From Oreohelix idahoensis (lineage: Eukaryota > Mollusca > Gastropoda > Stylommatophora > Oreohelicidae), in assembly GCA_024509875.1 (NCBI GenBank), contig JAMPIV010017569.1, positions 34,143 to 98,142 of the forward strand: DNA of 64,000 nt, in the 5' to 3' direction. How positions within the stretch are numbered: position 1 is the stretch's first letter; each line of letters opens with the position of its first letter. Below, piece after piece: positions 21,899 through 33,050 of this stretch. The position numbers and the translations under genes were made by a program. The notes beneath the pieces are model-generated. The model searched no databases. It was not told the origin of the DNA and saw only the letters and a list, made by a program, of their open reading frames with translations.

Positions 21899-22491
21899 CA
21901 GAGATCGGATGTGATGGTCTGCAGAATCGATCTCTATCTGATAAACCAGCGACATTAAAAGAAGATCAAGCCTACATAAATATTATCCCAGACCCTTGTT
22001 CTTGCATTTTAAAAATAGGAAAACAAAACTTCAGAGCTCTCATAGACACTGGCGCGACGGTTAGTCTGATTAGAGAGAAGTTGTACCATCAGATAAAACA
22101 CATGACGAAGTTCTCAAGACATACAGTAAGAATGAAATCAGTAACGGGACAGGATCTGAAAGCATTAGGAACTGCCTATATACATTTCAAGATGGGAGAA
22201 GAAATGCTAGAACACTCATTTATTATAACGAGAGGACTGTCTAGAAATTTTATAATCGGGAGAGACTTCCTTAGAAAGAATAATGCCAGAATATACTTTG
22301 ATTTGAAACAGCTCAGAATAAATGGCAGTTATATACCTCTACAAGATGACGTACATATCGCAACGTTGATAAGAACTGCCGCTCCAGTAACTTTGAAGCC
22401 GAGTTCTATCACTGTAACAAAGGCTCGAATAAAAAAACTCACCTTATGTAAATATAGGACAGACAATCTATGTATCTCAGATGGAGAATGA
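21850..22491 (+). CDS. Pol: aspartic protease region
   Basis: Open in the frame -1 to gag from 21850. It contains ILKIGKQNFRALIDTGATVS, with the DTGA catalytic motif of retropepsins, and downstream FIIGRDFLRKNNARI, the flap-distal segment typical of Ty3/gypsy proteases. The frame ends at 22491 while the RT frame opens at 22481. In an active copy these would be one frame, so I read this as a frame break in the polyprotein. No ATG is needed if it is made by frameshifting from gag. Confidence 0.85.
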   Translation, partial: LPTNLKENGKRKDLTLTEIGCDGLQNRSLSDKPATLKEDQAYINIIPDPCSCILKIGKQNFRALIDTGATVSLIREKLYHQIKHMTKFSRHTVRMKSVTGQDLKALGTAYIHFKMGEEMLEHSFIITRGLSRNFIIGRDFLRKNNARIYFDLKQLRINGSYIPLQDDVHIATLIRTAAPVTLKPSSITVTKARIKKLTLCKYRTDNLCISDGE

Positions 22492-23460
22492 AGAAACGGA
22501 TGATCCACATGTGGAAATACAAGATGGCATTGTAATGGTGAGTAAGAACAGAGACTTTCCTATAATGATTGTTAACTCTTCAGGAACCACTCTTACTATC
22601 CCAAGAGGAAAGATTGTAGGACAAGTTCAAATACCAAAGGATGAGATCTCCCACAAACTATCAAGTTACAAGGACGATTATGTGAACCTCTCTACTCAAA
22701 CGTCATCCAAAACCTTTCCAAACACATTTCCTTCGGGGAATAAGAAGCGTCCCTATCCCATTTCCTCCCTCCAGTCCCAGAGAAGAGAGTATCACAGAAA
22801 ATGTATTTCGAATGAGATTTCAGAAACAGACACCAGAGAGAAATGCACGAATTTCGATCCATACCTTGATGAAAGAGATAGAGACATATTAAACGAGACA
22901 TATGGAAGGAAGAGTAACTATTGCTCCTCTAAAAGCAGATATTATACTGTGGAGTCAGTTTCTGCTTGGCCGAATAGAAGAAGTGGCAAATTTTATAACA
23001 AATCATATTATCCCTCAAAACCAGCTTGTCAGAACCAAATGACGAGAAATCAATACAGTCATCTCAAAAACAACAATGATGAAAATCCAGACAGGATGAA
23101 AGTTTTACTAGAACAATTACATACTACTGAAGAATTTCAGAATAGACTGGAGAATTTCATAAAGAAACATAAAGATGTATTTGCAATCTCTGATATGGAG
23201 TTGGAGAGAACAAATACCGTCACAATGGAAATACATACTACATCGGAAGAACCAATAAGTCTGAGGCCATATCATACTCCTCTAAAAAATAGAGAAATCG
23301 TAGAGAAAGCTATCCAGGAAATGTTAGCGGCTGGTATTATTGAAAGATCCCGCTCACCATGGTCATCCCCTATAGTAATAGTCACCAAGAAAGACGGAAC
23401 TCACCGATTTTGCTGTGACTATAGGGCATTGAACAAAATTACTAAAACAATATCGTATCC
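22481..23460 (+). pseudogene. Pol: reverse transcriptase, N-terminal part (split by solo LTR)
   Basis: A Lys/Ser/Asn-rich linker of about 200 residues leads into RT from about residue 215: LENFIKKHKDVFAISDMELE, ISLRPYHTPLKNREIV, MLAAGIIERSRSPWSSPIV, KKDGTHRFCCDYRALNKIT. The last block is the R.C.DYR.LN motif of Ty3/gypsy RT. The frame stops because a 2004-bp insert begins at 23461. Beyond it, the frame continues at 25470 with LPRIDD. The alternative that this is a normal stop is excluded by the matched target duplication. Confidence 0.9.
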
Positions 23461-25464
23461 TGTCATAAAATTAACAAGTGATACAACGTAAAAATATCTC
23501 CAAAGGATAAAATGTAAGGATAAAAACATAATGCGTAAGTTGCTGATAGTACATGATCGCCCTGACCGCGGGTCATCACCCTCCATAAAAATTGAACGGC
23601 GGATCAAAAGGAAAAAAATATTACTGAAAAAAATTGCGTGAGACTAGCAAGGCTAAGGAGACGCAATTTGGGGGGGGGGGGGGGGGGGGGGGGAAATGGG
23701 GGAAAAAATTCACGTCCCCAAATTGACACGAGGTACGGAAACGGACGCTTTTGCGATACCAAGCCTTTGATTTGAATTCAGCGGCTAAACGCAGATGCTT
23801 GAAATATTACAAAATTTAAAAAGTAACTTTTTCTTAATATTGATGTTAGGAATATAAAAATTAGATGGCCGGATGACCCATCTTGAGCAGTGAAATAATA
23901 TACTTTTAATTTTACAGACGGATAGATAATAATGAAGATAATGACAAAAGACAGTGTTGTTCACAGCAGCGAAAGACTGCATTGAATCAAAAGTGTCGCT
24001 ATTTGCACAAAAAATCGCGACCTTGAGACGCAGGTGTTCAAATCTACTAAGCATGGAAGAGAAGGGATATTGGTGGGAGCTGTGTCTAAAAATAACTTTT
24101 AACGACAAAATTTTGGAGGGGAGAGAAAGGTTGGTTCAAAAATCAAGTACGTTTTGTAAAAAACGCAAGTAGAGACGGACAGACTAACAGATAAAAATCC
24201 ATACTTGACTGAAGCATGACTGAAATGACTTTAGTGTAGGAAATTTGAATTAAAAAAACCAAGGCATTGATTGGCCACAGACAATCATATTATCCGCGCT
24301 CAGACGAGCTTTTTTTGCCATTCCTCAATAGTTGTCCAGTGATAGACACAGTAAATTTCAAGTGTGGTGATTTCCAAATGAAATAAATTGAAATAAGTTC
24401 AGGGACGCCATACTATAGCCAGCAGCTCAGCTGAGTTTTGCTAGCATTTCTGTGTTTTTTATTCATAATCTGGTAAGATTGAAATTATTTCTTTGCATGT
24501 TTTGAATATTGTTTAAGGTTTCGAGTGATTTGATACTGCCATATCGAAATCTAGCCTTACAAACAAGTAAGGATTCGCTCTGGACCCCCCCGCCCTAGTT
24601 CAGGGTCTAGGGACAAACAAAATATAAACTACAGCAAGGTTTAGGAAGGGGTGATCAAGTGTTGAGAACAGTGAATCATATCACTTATCCTATTGTATGG
24701 CAGTGAGATAATGCACCTATTTCAGAATCTGTAGACTGGGGAAACTTACCCTATGCGAAACCAACTAGGTAAGATGTGCTGTCTGGTCAGAGAGAACTGA
24801 CCCTGTTTATGTGGTGTTATTGTAATGTGTTATGTGTAGAGGTGGCTTATTAGGTAAGGTTCTGAGCAAAAACCAATACTTTATTTCAGAGCTGTGAGTT
24901 CGATCTTGACACTAAGGTGGTGTCAAATGCTGATTAATAATTGAAGTGAGGACCCGTGCAGTGTACATTTCGGCAGAACATCTTTGTATTGCTCAAGCAC
25001 GGAGAGGTGGGGCTATCAGATTCCAGCACCAGAACAAATCTATTAAAGTTAAGTAGGCTAGCTGGCCTGCTGAACCTACACCAACTTCATAAAACTAGCA
25101 CCCAAGAGAATTTACTACTGAAGCATCCCATTTCCTTCCATCTTTAATGGACAATGTTTTTGTAGGCATAAACAGGGAGGGATGAAGCCACCCCAACAGC
25201 ATATCCATTCATAGTTTTCCCAGGAAAATTAACATTACGAACAGTAATACTATAATTAATCTTGAAGATTGCATTCAGTACCCTAGATTTTAACGTAGCC
25301 ACATTCATTAGTAAAAAAAAGATATGTGTGAGGTCATAAAGTGGTAGCACGAAAGGGCCTTCTGTATATTCACAGCTACAATTATCTCAGGAGCCTTCAC
25401 AGCTGACCTCACGCATCACACTAGGTGATAACACCACCATACAATACCATCAAAATCCACTACA
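23461..25464 (+). mobile_element. Solo LTR of 2004 bp inside RT
   Basis: Begins TGTCATAAAATT and ends CACTACA, bounded by TATCC on both sides (23456-23460 and 25465-25469). Removing it with one TATCC restores the RT reading SYPLPRIDD in frame. TG...CA ends plus a 5-bp target duplication and no coding content indicate a solo LTR, left when two LTRs recombine. Its right end (TTCACAGCTGACCTCA near 25395) resembles that of the LTR at 52785-52805, so it may come from a related family. It contains a G-homopolymer at 23669-23693. Confidence 0.85.
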
Positions 25465-25469
25465 TATCC

Positions 25470-26094
25470 TCTACCCCGCATAGACGACATTTTGGCGATG
25501 CTTGGGAAATCCAATTGGTTCACCTCATCAGACGCTCGATCAGGATTTTGGGCTATTCCTATGTCCGCGGATGCAAAACAGAAAAGCACGTTCTGTTCTC
25601 ACATGGGATCTTTTTCATGGTCTGTGATGCCTTTTGGGTTAAAAACAAGTCCAGCCACATACATGAGTTTGATGGATGAAGTTTTACAAGGGTTACACAA
25701 ATTTGCATCAGCTTACATAGACGATATTTTAATACACACCAATGGAACCATTGAGGATCACCTTAAACATGTAGAGACTGTCTTCGACAGATTACGTTTA
25801 CACAAAGTGAAGTTAAAATTGAGTAAATGCAGCTTTCTACAAAAGGAGATCAAATATTTAGGTTTCATAGTAAATGAGAATGGAATCAGACCAGATGACG
25901 ATAAAATTGCAGCAATACAGAAGATACCTCCACCAACGAATGTAAGGCAAGTGAGAGGATTCATAGGATGTTGTGCTTACTATCGAAAACACATAATCAA
26001 TTTCTCAAAAGTAGCCGAACCTTTGCTGAATTTAACCAGGAAATATGCAAAATTCAGGTGGGAAGAAAAATGTCAGAAAGCATTGACTACCTAA
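25470..26094 (+). pseudogene. Pol: reverse transcriptase, C-terminal part
   Basis: Continues RT after the solo LTR: LPRIDDILAMLGKSNWFTS, then SWSVMPFGLKTSPATYMSLM, and ASAYIDDILIHTNG with the YIDD catalytic motif, and SKCSFLQKEIKYLGFIV. The RT connection domain (VRQVRGFIGCCAYYRKHI) follows. The frame breaks near 26083: one missing base separates CQKAL from DYLKSAL in the next frame. Catalytic residues look intact, so disruption comes from the insert and the frame break. Confidence 0.9.
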
Positions 26095-27165
26095 AGTCAG
26101 CACTAATTACAATACCTTTTCTGGCACATCCAGACATCACAAAACCCATGATCATCTATAGTGATGCTTCCGACACTGCAATTGGAGCTTGTTTGGTACA
26201 AGAAATATCACCAAATGAACCACCAGCGATTGCCAATATTCTTCAAGAAAAACCGATAGCCTTTCTTTCACATGCTTTAAGCAGAACTCAACGAAAATGG
26301 ACGACAACAGAGAAAGAAGCTTATGCAATTCATTATGCTTTGCAGAAGTTTAACTTTTATATCAGAGGAACGTCGGTTATCATAAAAACGGATCACCAAC
26401 CTCTAGTAAATTGGCTTACTAAACCCCAAGAACAACCAAAAAAGCTTCAGACATGGGCTATCAATTTGCAAAATTACGATACCAAGATCGAGTATTTACC
26501 TGGTAGACTAAACACATGTGCAGATTTATTATCGAGAATACCATATCCTGAACCTACAGACGTGGACGATCTGAAACAACAAGACTTAACTGAAATAGAT
26601 GATAATGCGAAAGAAATCTCCGCCATTGACTTCACCCAACATAGTCAAGACACTGAGCCTCCTGATAGTCAAGAACAGAAAACACAACCTACGGAGAACT
26701 CGAGAACTGATGATGGCGATGAATCTAGAGATTTTGAACAGAGTCTAATCTTCAAGAAGGAACAACTGAAAGACGAAGCATTAACCAAGATTATAGTACA
26801 AGTACGTACCAATCCGAAAGAAAAGAGAGACTATGTGATATTACCTGAAGACAATATTTTATATCATGTCAGTCCTAGAGAAAATGGATTACTGCAGAAA
26901 TGTATCCCCACATCATTGGTACCAACTGTATTGAAACAATTTCACGATGACAATGGTCACTTCGGACGCGATAAAACCCTCGACGTCATTACAAAGAGAT
27001 ACTATTGGCCAACTATGATAAAAGATATCATAGAATATGTAGGAACGTGTAAAATTTGTAAACTCAGAAATATGAGAATGATTAGAGCACCGATTCAGGA
27101 AATGTCATATCAACATTATCCCATGGAAGTCGTTAGTCGCGACATATCGGGACCACAGGATTTTC
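26070..27165 (+). pseudogene. Pol: RNase H and integrase zinc-binding region
   Basis: Frame continuing from DYLKSAL. RNase H shows MIIYSDASDTAIGACLV, a WTTTEKEAYAIHYAL block (its Glu is a catalytic residue) and IIKTDHQPLVNWL, ending near YLPGRLNTCADLLSRI. After an acidic Ser/Asp/Glu-rich linker comes the integrase HHCC finger: FHDDNGHFGRDKTLDVI and YVGTCKICKLRN. Then PMEVVSRDISGP keeps only the first catalytic Asp of DD-E. At about 27160 the sequence jumps into the C-terminal part in another frame, so most of the integrase core is deleted. Confidence 0.88.
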
Positions 27166-28204
27166 GCCTTTTTACTTACTTTATGGCCGAGAACCAAATT
27201 TTCCTTTGGATAACATCTTGCTTCCCCAGAGGAAATATACAGGTGAATGTCCGATACAGATTATTTTGCAGCAAAAACATAGGGCACATGTTATTGCTCA
27301 CAGAAACGTCCGAAAAGCTTTTGCTAAACGAGCCAGGATCCGTAACAAAACCTCTACACTGCAAGAATTCAAGCCTGGTGACCAAGTATACTATAAGAAG
27401 CATGTTAGGACGGATAAATTTGACAACCGATGGTTACCCGGATACAAAATATTGGAACAAATTTCTCCAACTAATTATATCTTGTGGAACGAAGAACGCA
27501 ATTCCACTACAAAAGCTCACGTCAATCAGATGCGACTTGATGATCACCGACCGCTTGATATACCAGAGACGAAGTTCCAGAGACCAACTCGTTTGTCTAC
27601 GTTAGCCCAACCTCCATCTTCTTCTTCATCTTCTTCGGATGCAGTGGACACATCAGAACATTCTTCCTCAGAGTCAGAAATTGTACCACATCGTTTGGAT
27701 CATGCGATTCAAAGAGCTAAAGATTGTAGAAGTTCGTCATCAAGTGAAGATAACGTTCCCCTACAAGAACTTAGACAGCGTCTCATTTCAAGACAAGAAC
27801 GTATTGCTGCTGATGAAAGAATCGAACATAATGAAACAAGTATGAATCTTGATTTTCCTCAATCTACACTATCAACACCATCCGATATCGATTGCTCCAA
27901 ACCCGTAGTTTCAGAAAATGATTCAATGACTACAGCTTCAAATACTACCTTGATGGACATGAACGAAACGCGAAAATTAGCAGATAAACGGAGATACGAT
28001 TCTTCATTTTCCGATTCCATCCCTGTAGCCAAGCTTCCGAAATTTTCGCAAGATCAAATATATGTCAAACCTAAAAAACGTAGAAGAAAACCGAATTCCT
28101 CACGCCTCTCGTGTGATGTAGACATGATTATTGATGATTCTTCACATCTTACTTCATCTGACTCCACGACTACGTTATGTACTCATCACTCAGAGACTTA
28201 CTGA
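27160..28204 (+). pseudogene. Pol: integrase C-terminal region and Ser-rich tail
   Basis: Read in the frame of 27206, the segment starts YLLYGREPNFPLDNIL, the part just after the catalytic Glu in Ty3/gypsy integrases. It continues with FKPGDQVYYKKHVRTDKFDNRW and YKILEQISPTNYIL, the GPF-like/SH3-like C-terminal module that binds DNA. The last 200 residues are Ser/Asp/Glu-rich with a basic KPKKRRRKPNSS stretch, possibly a nuclear localisation signal. Stop TGA at 28202-28204. An env gene is not seen. The missing core makes the product inactive for integration. Confidence 0.82.
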
Positions 28205-28232
28205 TTCTGATCCTCTTAAGAGACCTTGGGCT

Positions 28233-28360
28233 CTTCATCCCGAACAGTTGATGCACGATATGAAGTGATTTTTTGATGATTATTATTATTACTTTCAAAA
28301 TTAATGCACGATATGAAGTGTTTTATGATTATTATTATTACTCTAAAATTAAGATGCTAC
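28233..28360 (+). repeat. Short tandem duplication before the 3' LTR
   Basis: Two copies of a roughly 55-bp unit, each with ATGCACGATATGAAGTG and then GATTATTATTATTACT. No function was recognised. Confidence 0.8.
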
Positions 28361-28413
28361 ATAGATAGACCGACTGATAGTACCGGAAAATGTCTCTTGA
28401 GATACATTTTTAT

Positions 28414-28427
28414 GGCATGGGGACATA
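28414..28427 (+). promoter_or_regulatory. Candidate polypurine tract
   Basis: GGCATGGGGACATA lies directly before the 3' LTR start, where plus-strand priming is expected. It is purine-rich but interrupted. Confidence 0.5.
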
Positions 28428-29489
28428 TGTGAACGGATTGATGACGTCATTATATAAAAGATACCCTCAATTCTATCTAACATAAGAGACAACAGAGACT
28501 GATGACGTAATTCATAATTAACCTATAAAACAAAAGAAACTTAACATAGACACAAAAGACAGTTATAGGAAATGACGACAAGACGACGGTAACGTTGCTA
28601 GTGCAGTATCGATGACATATACATAAATGGTGCACAAATAATTGTAACCAGTGGTTTTAGCCAATAGATTCATTGGACTAAGGGACATCCGTTATGAAGA
28701 CTAATGTTTAGCAGTCTTTAGCTACTGACCTTGCAACGAGATGGTCGTGATATTGAGACAGACCGATGTTGAAGTAGACTCAGATAGACTCAAGCTATTT
28801 TATCCCCTGACATTGGACAGTGTATTTCTTGCTTTGATGCAGAAATGGTATGAATTCGCTCGATGTGATATATGTCAATGACAAACAGTCATTTGTGTGT
28901 AAGATCGAACATTGTTAGAATAGTTTTTTGGAACTTATTATTTTGGAGATTAGCTCCCTAATTGTCTTCCACTCTCCCATCGTTCAAAATACACCAGCTT
29001 CTTAGTTGGTTTTGACGATGACATTCTGCATTACACAACAGCTACATACGAAACTGGAATAATACCAAATACTCTTTGGTACCAGTTTCCAACGTAATAT
29101 AATAGAGTAGGACATTGTAATCTGCAACCGACACTATAATTATATGATCAAATCGTCTGTGAAAATTGGAAGACTTGTAAAATAAAGTTATTGTTGGAAC
29201 TTCTATCATGGATTAGTTCTGCATTCAGTTTGGATGATCTCTGATGAAAGAGTACTACATTATATGTCACACAAAGTCCAAGGAAACCGAATCAAATAAA
29301 AACCTGGGTCCCGTAAAATATCGAAGAGAATTTCTACCTCTGGTGAACCAAACCAGTACTCTCGTTTTATGACTCTTCAGAAACACTTATTAGAAGGAAA
29401 AAGAGAAAAGATAAAAATATAAAATAAACTTTACCCAGTATGTAAAACGGGTACATACTTAGAGGGCAAGATTGGGGCGCCCTGTCACA
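28428..29489 (+). repeat. 3' LTR, 1062 bp
   Basis: Starts TGTGAACGG and ends CCCTGTCACA. It pairs with 19589-20651, is followed by CAAG, and retains the CRE (28442-28449) and TATA (28451-28460) motifs. Confidence 0.95.
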
Positions 29490-29493
29490 CAAG

Positions 29494-30148
29494 TGCAGAA
29501 GCCCAGAATGAAGAGGAGGCACTCAAAGCAGAAATATCGCTCCTAAAATCCCAGCTAGCACAGCTATCACAGACCAGTTCGCCAGCACAAGAGGAGGTGC
29601 AGAGAAAGAAAGAACCAGGTCAATCGCAGAAACAGCCAAAGCACGACGAGGGGGTGCATGTTCTTGTATGTGAGAGTCAGGCTGTTGTTAACGAAAGCAG
29701 TGAGCTGACAGTACCAACAAACGCAGTTGCACCGACAAGGCGAAAAGGGGTTTGCAAATGGTACAGTGTCCACAGGGGATGGGGGTTCATCACGCCAGAT
29801 GATGGAGGTATTGATGTATTCGTACATCAGACCAAGATCTTCAGAAAGGGATTCCGGAGTCTGGCGAGGAATGAACGAGTAGAATTTGACAGCAAACCAT
29901 CGGTCCAGGGCATGGAAGCAGTCATTGTGTGCGGCATTGGCGGTCAAGAATGCAAAGGAAGTAGGAGGCGACCCATGGCACAGAGAAAGCCTACCAGGTT
30001 GAGGTGCTATAATTGTGGTGAGTTCTCAGGCCACATGGCAGCCAAATGCCCTCAAGGCCCTCTTCCCAAACGATGTTTTAGATGCAAGTCAACTGAACAT
30101 GTGATAGCCGCCTGTCCCTCAAGGAATTGGCAGGAAAGCATCCGGTAA
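29494..30148 (+). CDS. Gag-like protein with LIN28-like cold-shock domain and two CCHC knuckles, C-terminal part
   Basis: In frame with 19215-19588 across the CAAG target duplication. It opens with a Glu/Lys/Gln-rich helical linker (EEEALKAEISLLKSQLAQL). From about 29748 comes a cold-shock domain: GVCKWYSVHRGWGFI, then DVFVHQTKI and GFRSLARNERVEF. The FVHQ and GFRSL signatures are those of the LIN28 family rather than bacterial cold-shock proteins. From about 30004 come two zinc knuckles, CYNCGEFSGHMAAKC and CFRCKSTEHVIAAC (both C-X2-C-X4-H-X4-C), spaced as in LIN28. LIN28 proteins bind pre-let-7 and mRNAs; here the domain would presumably act in RNA packaging. Known facts are the domain family; the packaging role is inference. 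The frame is intact to TAA after SRNWQESIR. No pol follows. Confidence 0.8.
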
Positions 30149-31499
30149 TCAGTGCACATATTTGCTTTGTGTGGTTTCACAAGATGCAACCGGAAATATT
30201 ACTGCAGGATTTGCTAGAGGTAACGCGTTGGAATATTAAATTTAATATTTTAAACACGTGGGGGATTTTATGAATTAAACACCCCGTCTCACGTAGTCTA
30301 AAGAGAGTCCATTGGTTTGAATTTCATTGGAAAACTCGGCGGAAAGACCATCTGTAATCTGAACTGGAAACTGGAAATATAATCTAGCGAAATCAGAGAC
30401 ACATAACACCGACAGCTTTGCAACTTTAAACTAGCGACTCATAGAAGCCAATGAGACATCGGACTTAGAATTCCTGTATTATAAGTGACAGATCGAAGTA
30501 TTTGGGAAACTTAAAACCTTAAAAAGTAAGCCCGCTTTTATAAATACAGAGACTGAAAAACTTAAGGGACCAGAAGTGTTAATACCAAGATTGGAGCCCT
30601 AAAGAATTGGATAACCCGTTATAAGAGAAACTTTCACAGACCACGTATTTCGCAGATTCAACCGTCATAAAAGGGATTCAAAATTTCCAGACCAAGTGTT
30701 TGAGAGCATATAACCTAAATTGCTCGTGTCCATTCTACCTTGCGCGAGGAGATTGTGTATTCCCAAAAATTTGGGTTCGTGGTACAAGACTACTTGTGGT
30801 TACAAACTATCAAACGGTTCGAAGTACTGAAGTTACCAGGCCACACGTGTGAGAGAAGTACACTCATCACCGAGAAGTGACGAAAACCACGGCGACAAGA
30901 CTCACCTAGAGTTAAGTTTTCTTTTAAAAAAGGCGAAAGCAACGGACTTTGATAAATCCTCACCTACGTCTCCATGACGAAAACTTGTATTTACAGCAAA
31001 ATTCATCATTCCCTCCTTATTTTAACTGTTAAAGACTAATTCATTATTAAATTTGTTACATGTTGTTTTAAAACTAAATAATCCTAGTCGATTCAGTTTT
31101 TTTTATGTATGAAAGCGAACGTTTCAGCAAGATTCTTTAAAATATACATAGATATATTTACATCTATAGAGCCATTACTAATAAGAGGAATTTCGTTGGA
31201 TTACGCCAACTGGGGCTTGAACGGGCTAAAAACCATTGCTTGAATCCTTCACAAAAGGCGACGGAAAGATATAAGTTATTTTTTTATAACAAATGTTCAG
31301 CGCTAAGCAGCATTGTTCTTGACTTCTGAATTATCTTGTGATCCTCCCATAAGGTAGAAGCGTCATTAACCTTCTATCTACATCTCTGCCAAGAGTAATC
31401 TTGTGCGAAGGTAGACACCTTTGACGACCCATTTAGATACTCTTGAGTTTTAGCCACTGTTGGACCACTACTGCAAAGCAGGGGAGGCAATCCGTGACA
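30149..31499. other. No gene recognised; possible degenerate 3' part of the cold-shock Gag element
   Basis: No protease or RT follows the cold-shock Gag ORF. A perfect palindrome AATATTAAATTTAATATT occurs near 30231-30248. The rest is AT-rich, without repeats or frames that I recognise, and no copy of the 18904-19113 LTR-like end is visible. Confidence 0.35.
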
Positions 31500-32135
31500 A
31501 ACAGTTTAAATCAAACGAAATAGAACCAAATGATGTTGTAGTAGAGGCTGCCCTCTTGGCAATAGAAAACTGAAAAATCAACTCAACAAATACTATTCAG
31601 AAGGTTCAAGAAACATGCAACAAAATTATGAACTTGTATGGAACAGAAATCTACATGAAATTGATACTTGGCCACATAAACATCACATTGAATGAAGTAG
31701 CTGATAGACTGGCAAAGAAGGGAGCAAAAATGCCACAAATTGACCAACCATTGCATATGTTAACAATAAAACAAATAATAAAAAATAGCTGTAAAGAAGA
31801 TTGGCTGAACACGTCGGCACAGTCTAAAACAGGAAGAAGACTCTTCATACACTTAACAGCCCCAAATAAGGAAGATGCTATCAACCATATCGAACGAAGA
31901 TATCGAACGAAGATATCAAACCAAAATTTTCAGATTGAGAACAGGTCACTCTACAATAAATGGCCGCAGAAACAGAATGTGTTCACAGAATATAGCAAAA
32001 TGTAGACACTGCAGAAAGCCATTGGAGACTGTAGAACACCACCTACTACAGTGCCCAGCACTCCAGGGAATGAGACTACAAGTCCTACCACACAACCCTT
32101 CCATAGACAATACACTTTATTGCAGCACAAAATAG
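31500..32135 (+). pseudogene. I/Nimb-type LINE RNase H and C-terminal tail, relic
   Basis: Frame from 31628 reads HINITLNEVADRLAKKGAK, the last RNase H block (G...N..AD.LAK), then a helical tail. A one-base shift near 31920 leads to FRLRTGHSTINGR and CRHCRKPLETVEHHLLQCPAL, the C-X2-C......EH..L.C motif of I/Nimb LINEs. A short direct duplication (ATATCGAACGAAG, about 31888-31915) sits at the shift point. Fragmentary, with no RT. Confidence 0.78.
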
Positions 32136-32429
32136 CTTATACGAACTGTGCAGTACCACATAATGGCATCAAGGTCACCAAGAGCTGACGGTCAGTGACA
32201 GTGGATCAAAGCCAAGTCAAGTCAACGAAAAAAGCGAAGGGTGTCATGGATGACACAGGCAGAAGCTACGATTGGACAGATGACCACAGTTAAAAATATA
32301 TTCAAGGGGGAAGAGTGGAGTAAGTCAGGTGAGAGCTGGACAATCTACCTACCAGCAAGTCATCATCAGCCTTGGCAGGGAGTGCAGAGCGTGAGGCAAT
32401 GGGAAAGCAGAAGTGGAAATGAACCAGCT

Positions 32430-33050
32430 GATAAACGATCATGATAGGGATGATGATGCCATTGTGTACACTGATGGGTCTGAGCTCCGTGGTAAGAAAT
32501 CGGAATGAGGCTTCTTGGCTAGAGTTAAAGGGCAGGGTCATTGCCGCTGGATCTTATATGACAATAACCTCCACCTTACGAATGGAGAGGCAGCTACTAC
32601 AGACCTGAGGTGGCTGTCTGAAACTCCATTAACTAGGGCAGTTATTGTGTCGGACTCCCAGTCCATGCTTCAAAAGGTGCAAAATGAATGGCTCCGACAT
32701 GAGTGGAAAACACCCATAGAACCTAAAATCGTAAGGGTGTGGACCTACTATTCTGGTTATCCTGGGGTGCACGGCAATGAAAGAGCTGATAGACTAGCTT
32801 CTTGAGCACCTACAGTAGGTACATTGGATGTAGTTAAGGGAGTAATACTCAAAACACTTAGTAATTGCCTGTTAGATAACGACACTGCAATCGATGAATC
32901 AAGAAGGCTAAGATTGCAGGAATTTAGCATCACACGCAAGGGTAGCAGACATGGACGTATCAGAGTACTCTACGTTGTGTATACAACTGACGCGCTACAA
33001 GAAGAGTTAACATTCACACCTTTCGACATTTGCTAAGGGAATCTGGGAAC
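32430..33050 (+). pseudogene. LINE-encoded RNase H domain, second relic
   Basis: Plus-strand frames give AIVYTDGSELRGK (32460-32498, the first catalytic Asp in YTDGS), AVIVSDSQSMLQKVQNEWL, where SDSQS carries the third Asp, and GVHGNERADRLAS near 32766-32804. This is the type I RNase H domain of an I/Nimb-like LINE, which degrades RNA in RNA-DNA hybrids. It is separate from the copy just upstream because the RNase H block occurs twice. A stop in the early part and another after RLAS make it inactive. Confidence 0.8.

Larger units (their letters stand above)
19589..29489 (+). mobile_element. Ty3/gypsy LTR retrotransposon, recent but defective
   Basis: A 9.9-kb element with LTRs at both ends (TGTG...CACA), flanked by CAAG (19585-19588 and 29490-29493). 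The internal order is gag, protease, RT, RNase H, integrase, which is the Ty3/gypsy order. The two LTRs differ at only about three places that I could see, so insertion was recent. It is not autonomous: a solo LTR splits RT, integrase lacks its core, and there are frame breaks near 22481-22491 and 26083. It landed inside the cold-shock Gag ORF. Confidence 0.93.
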
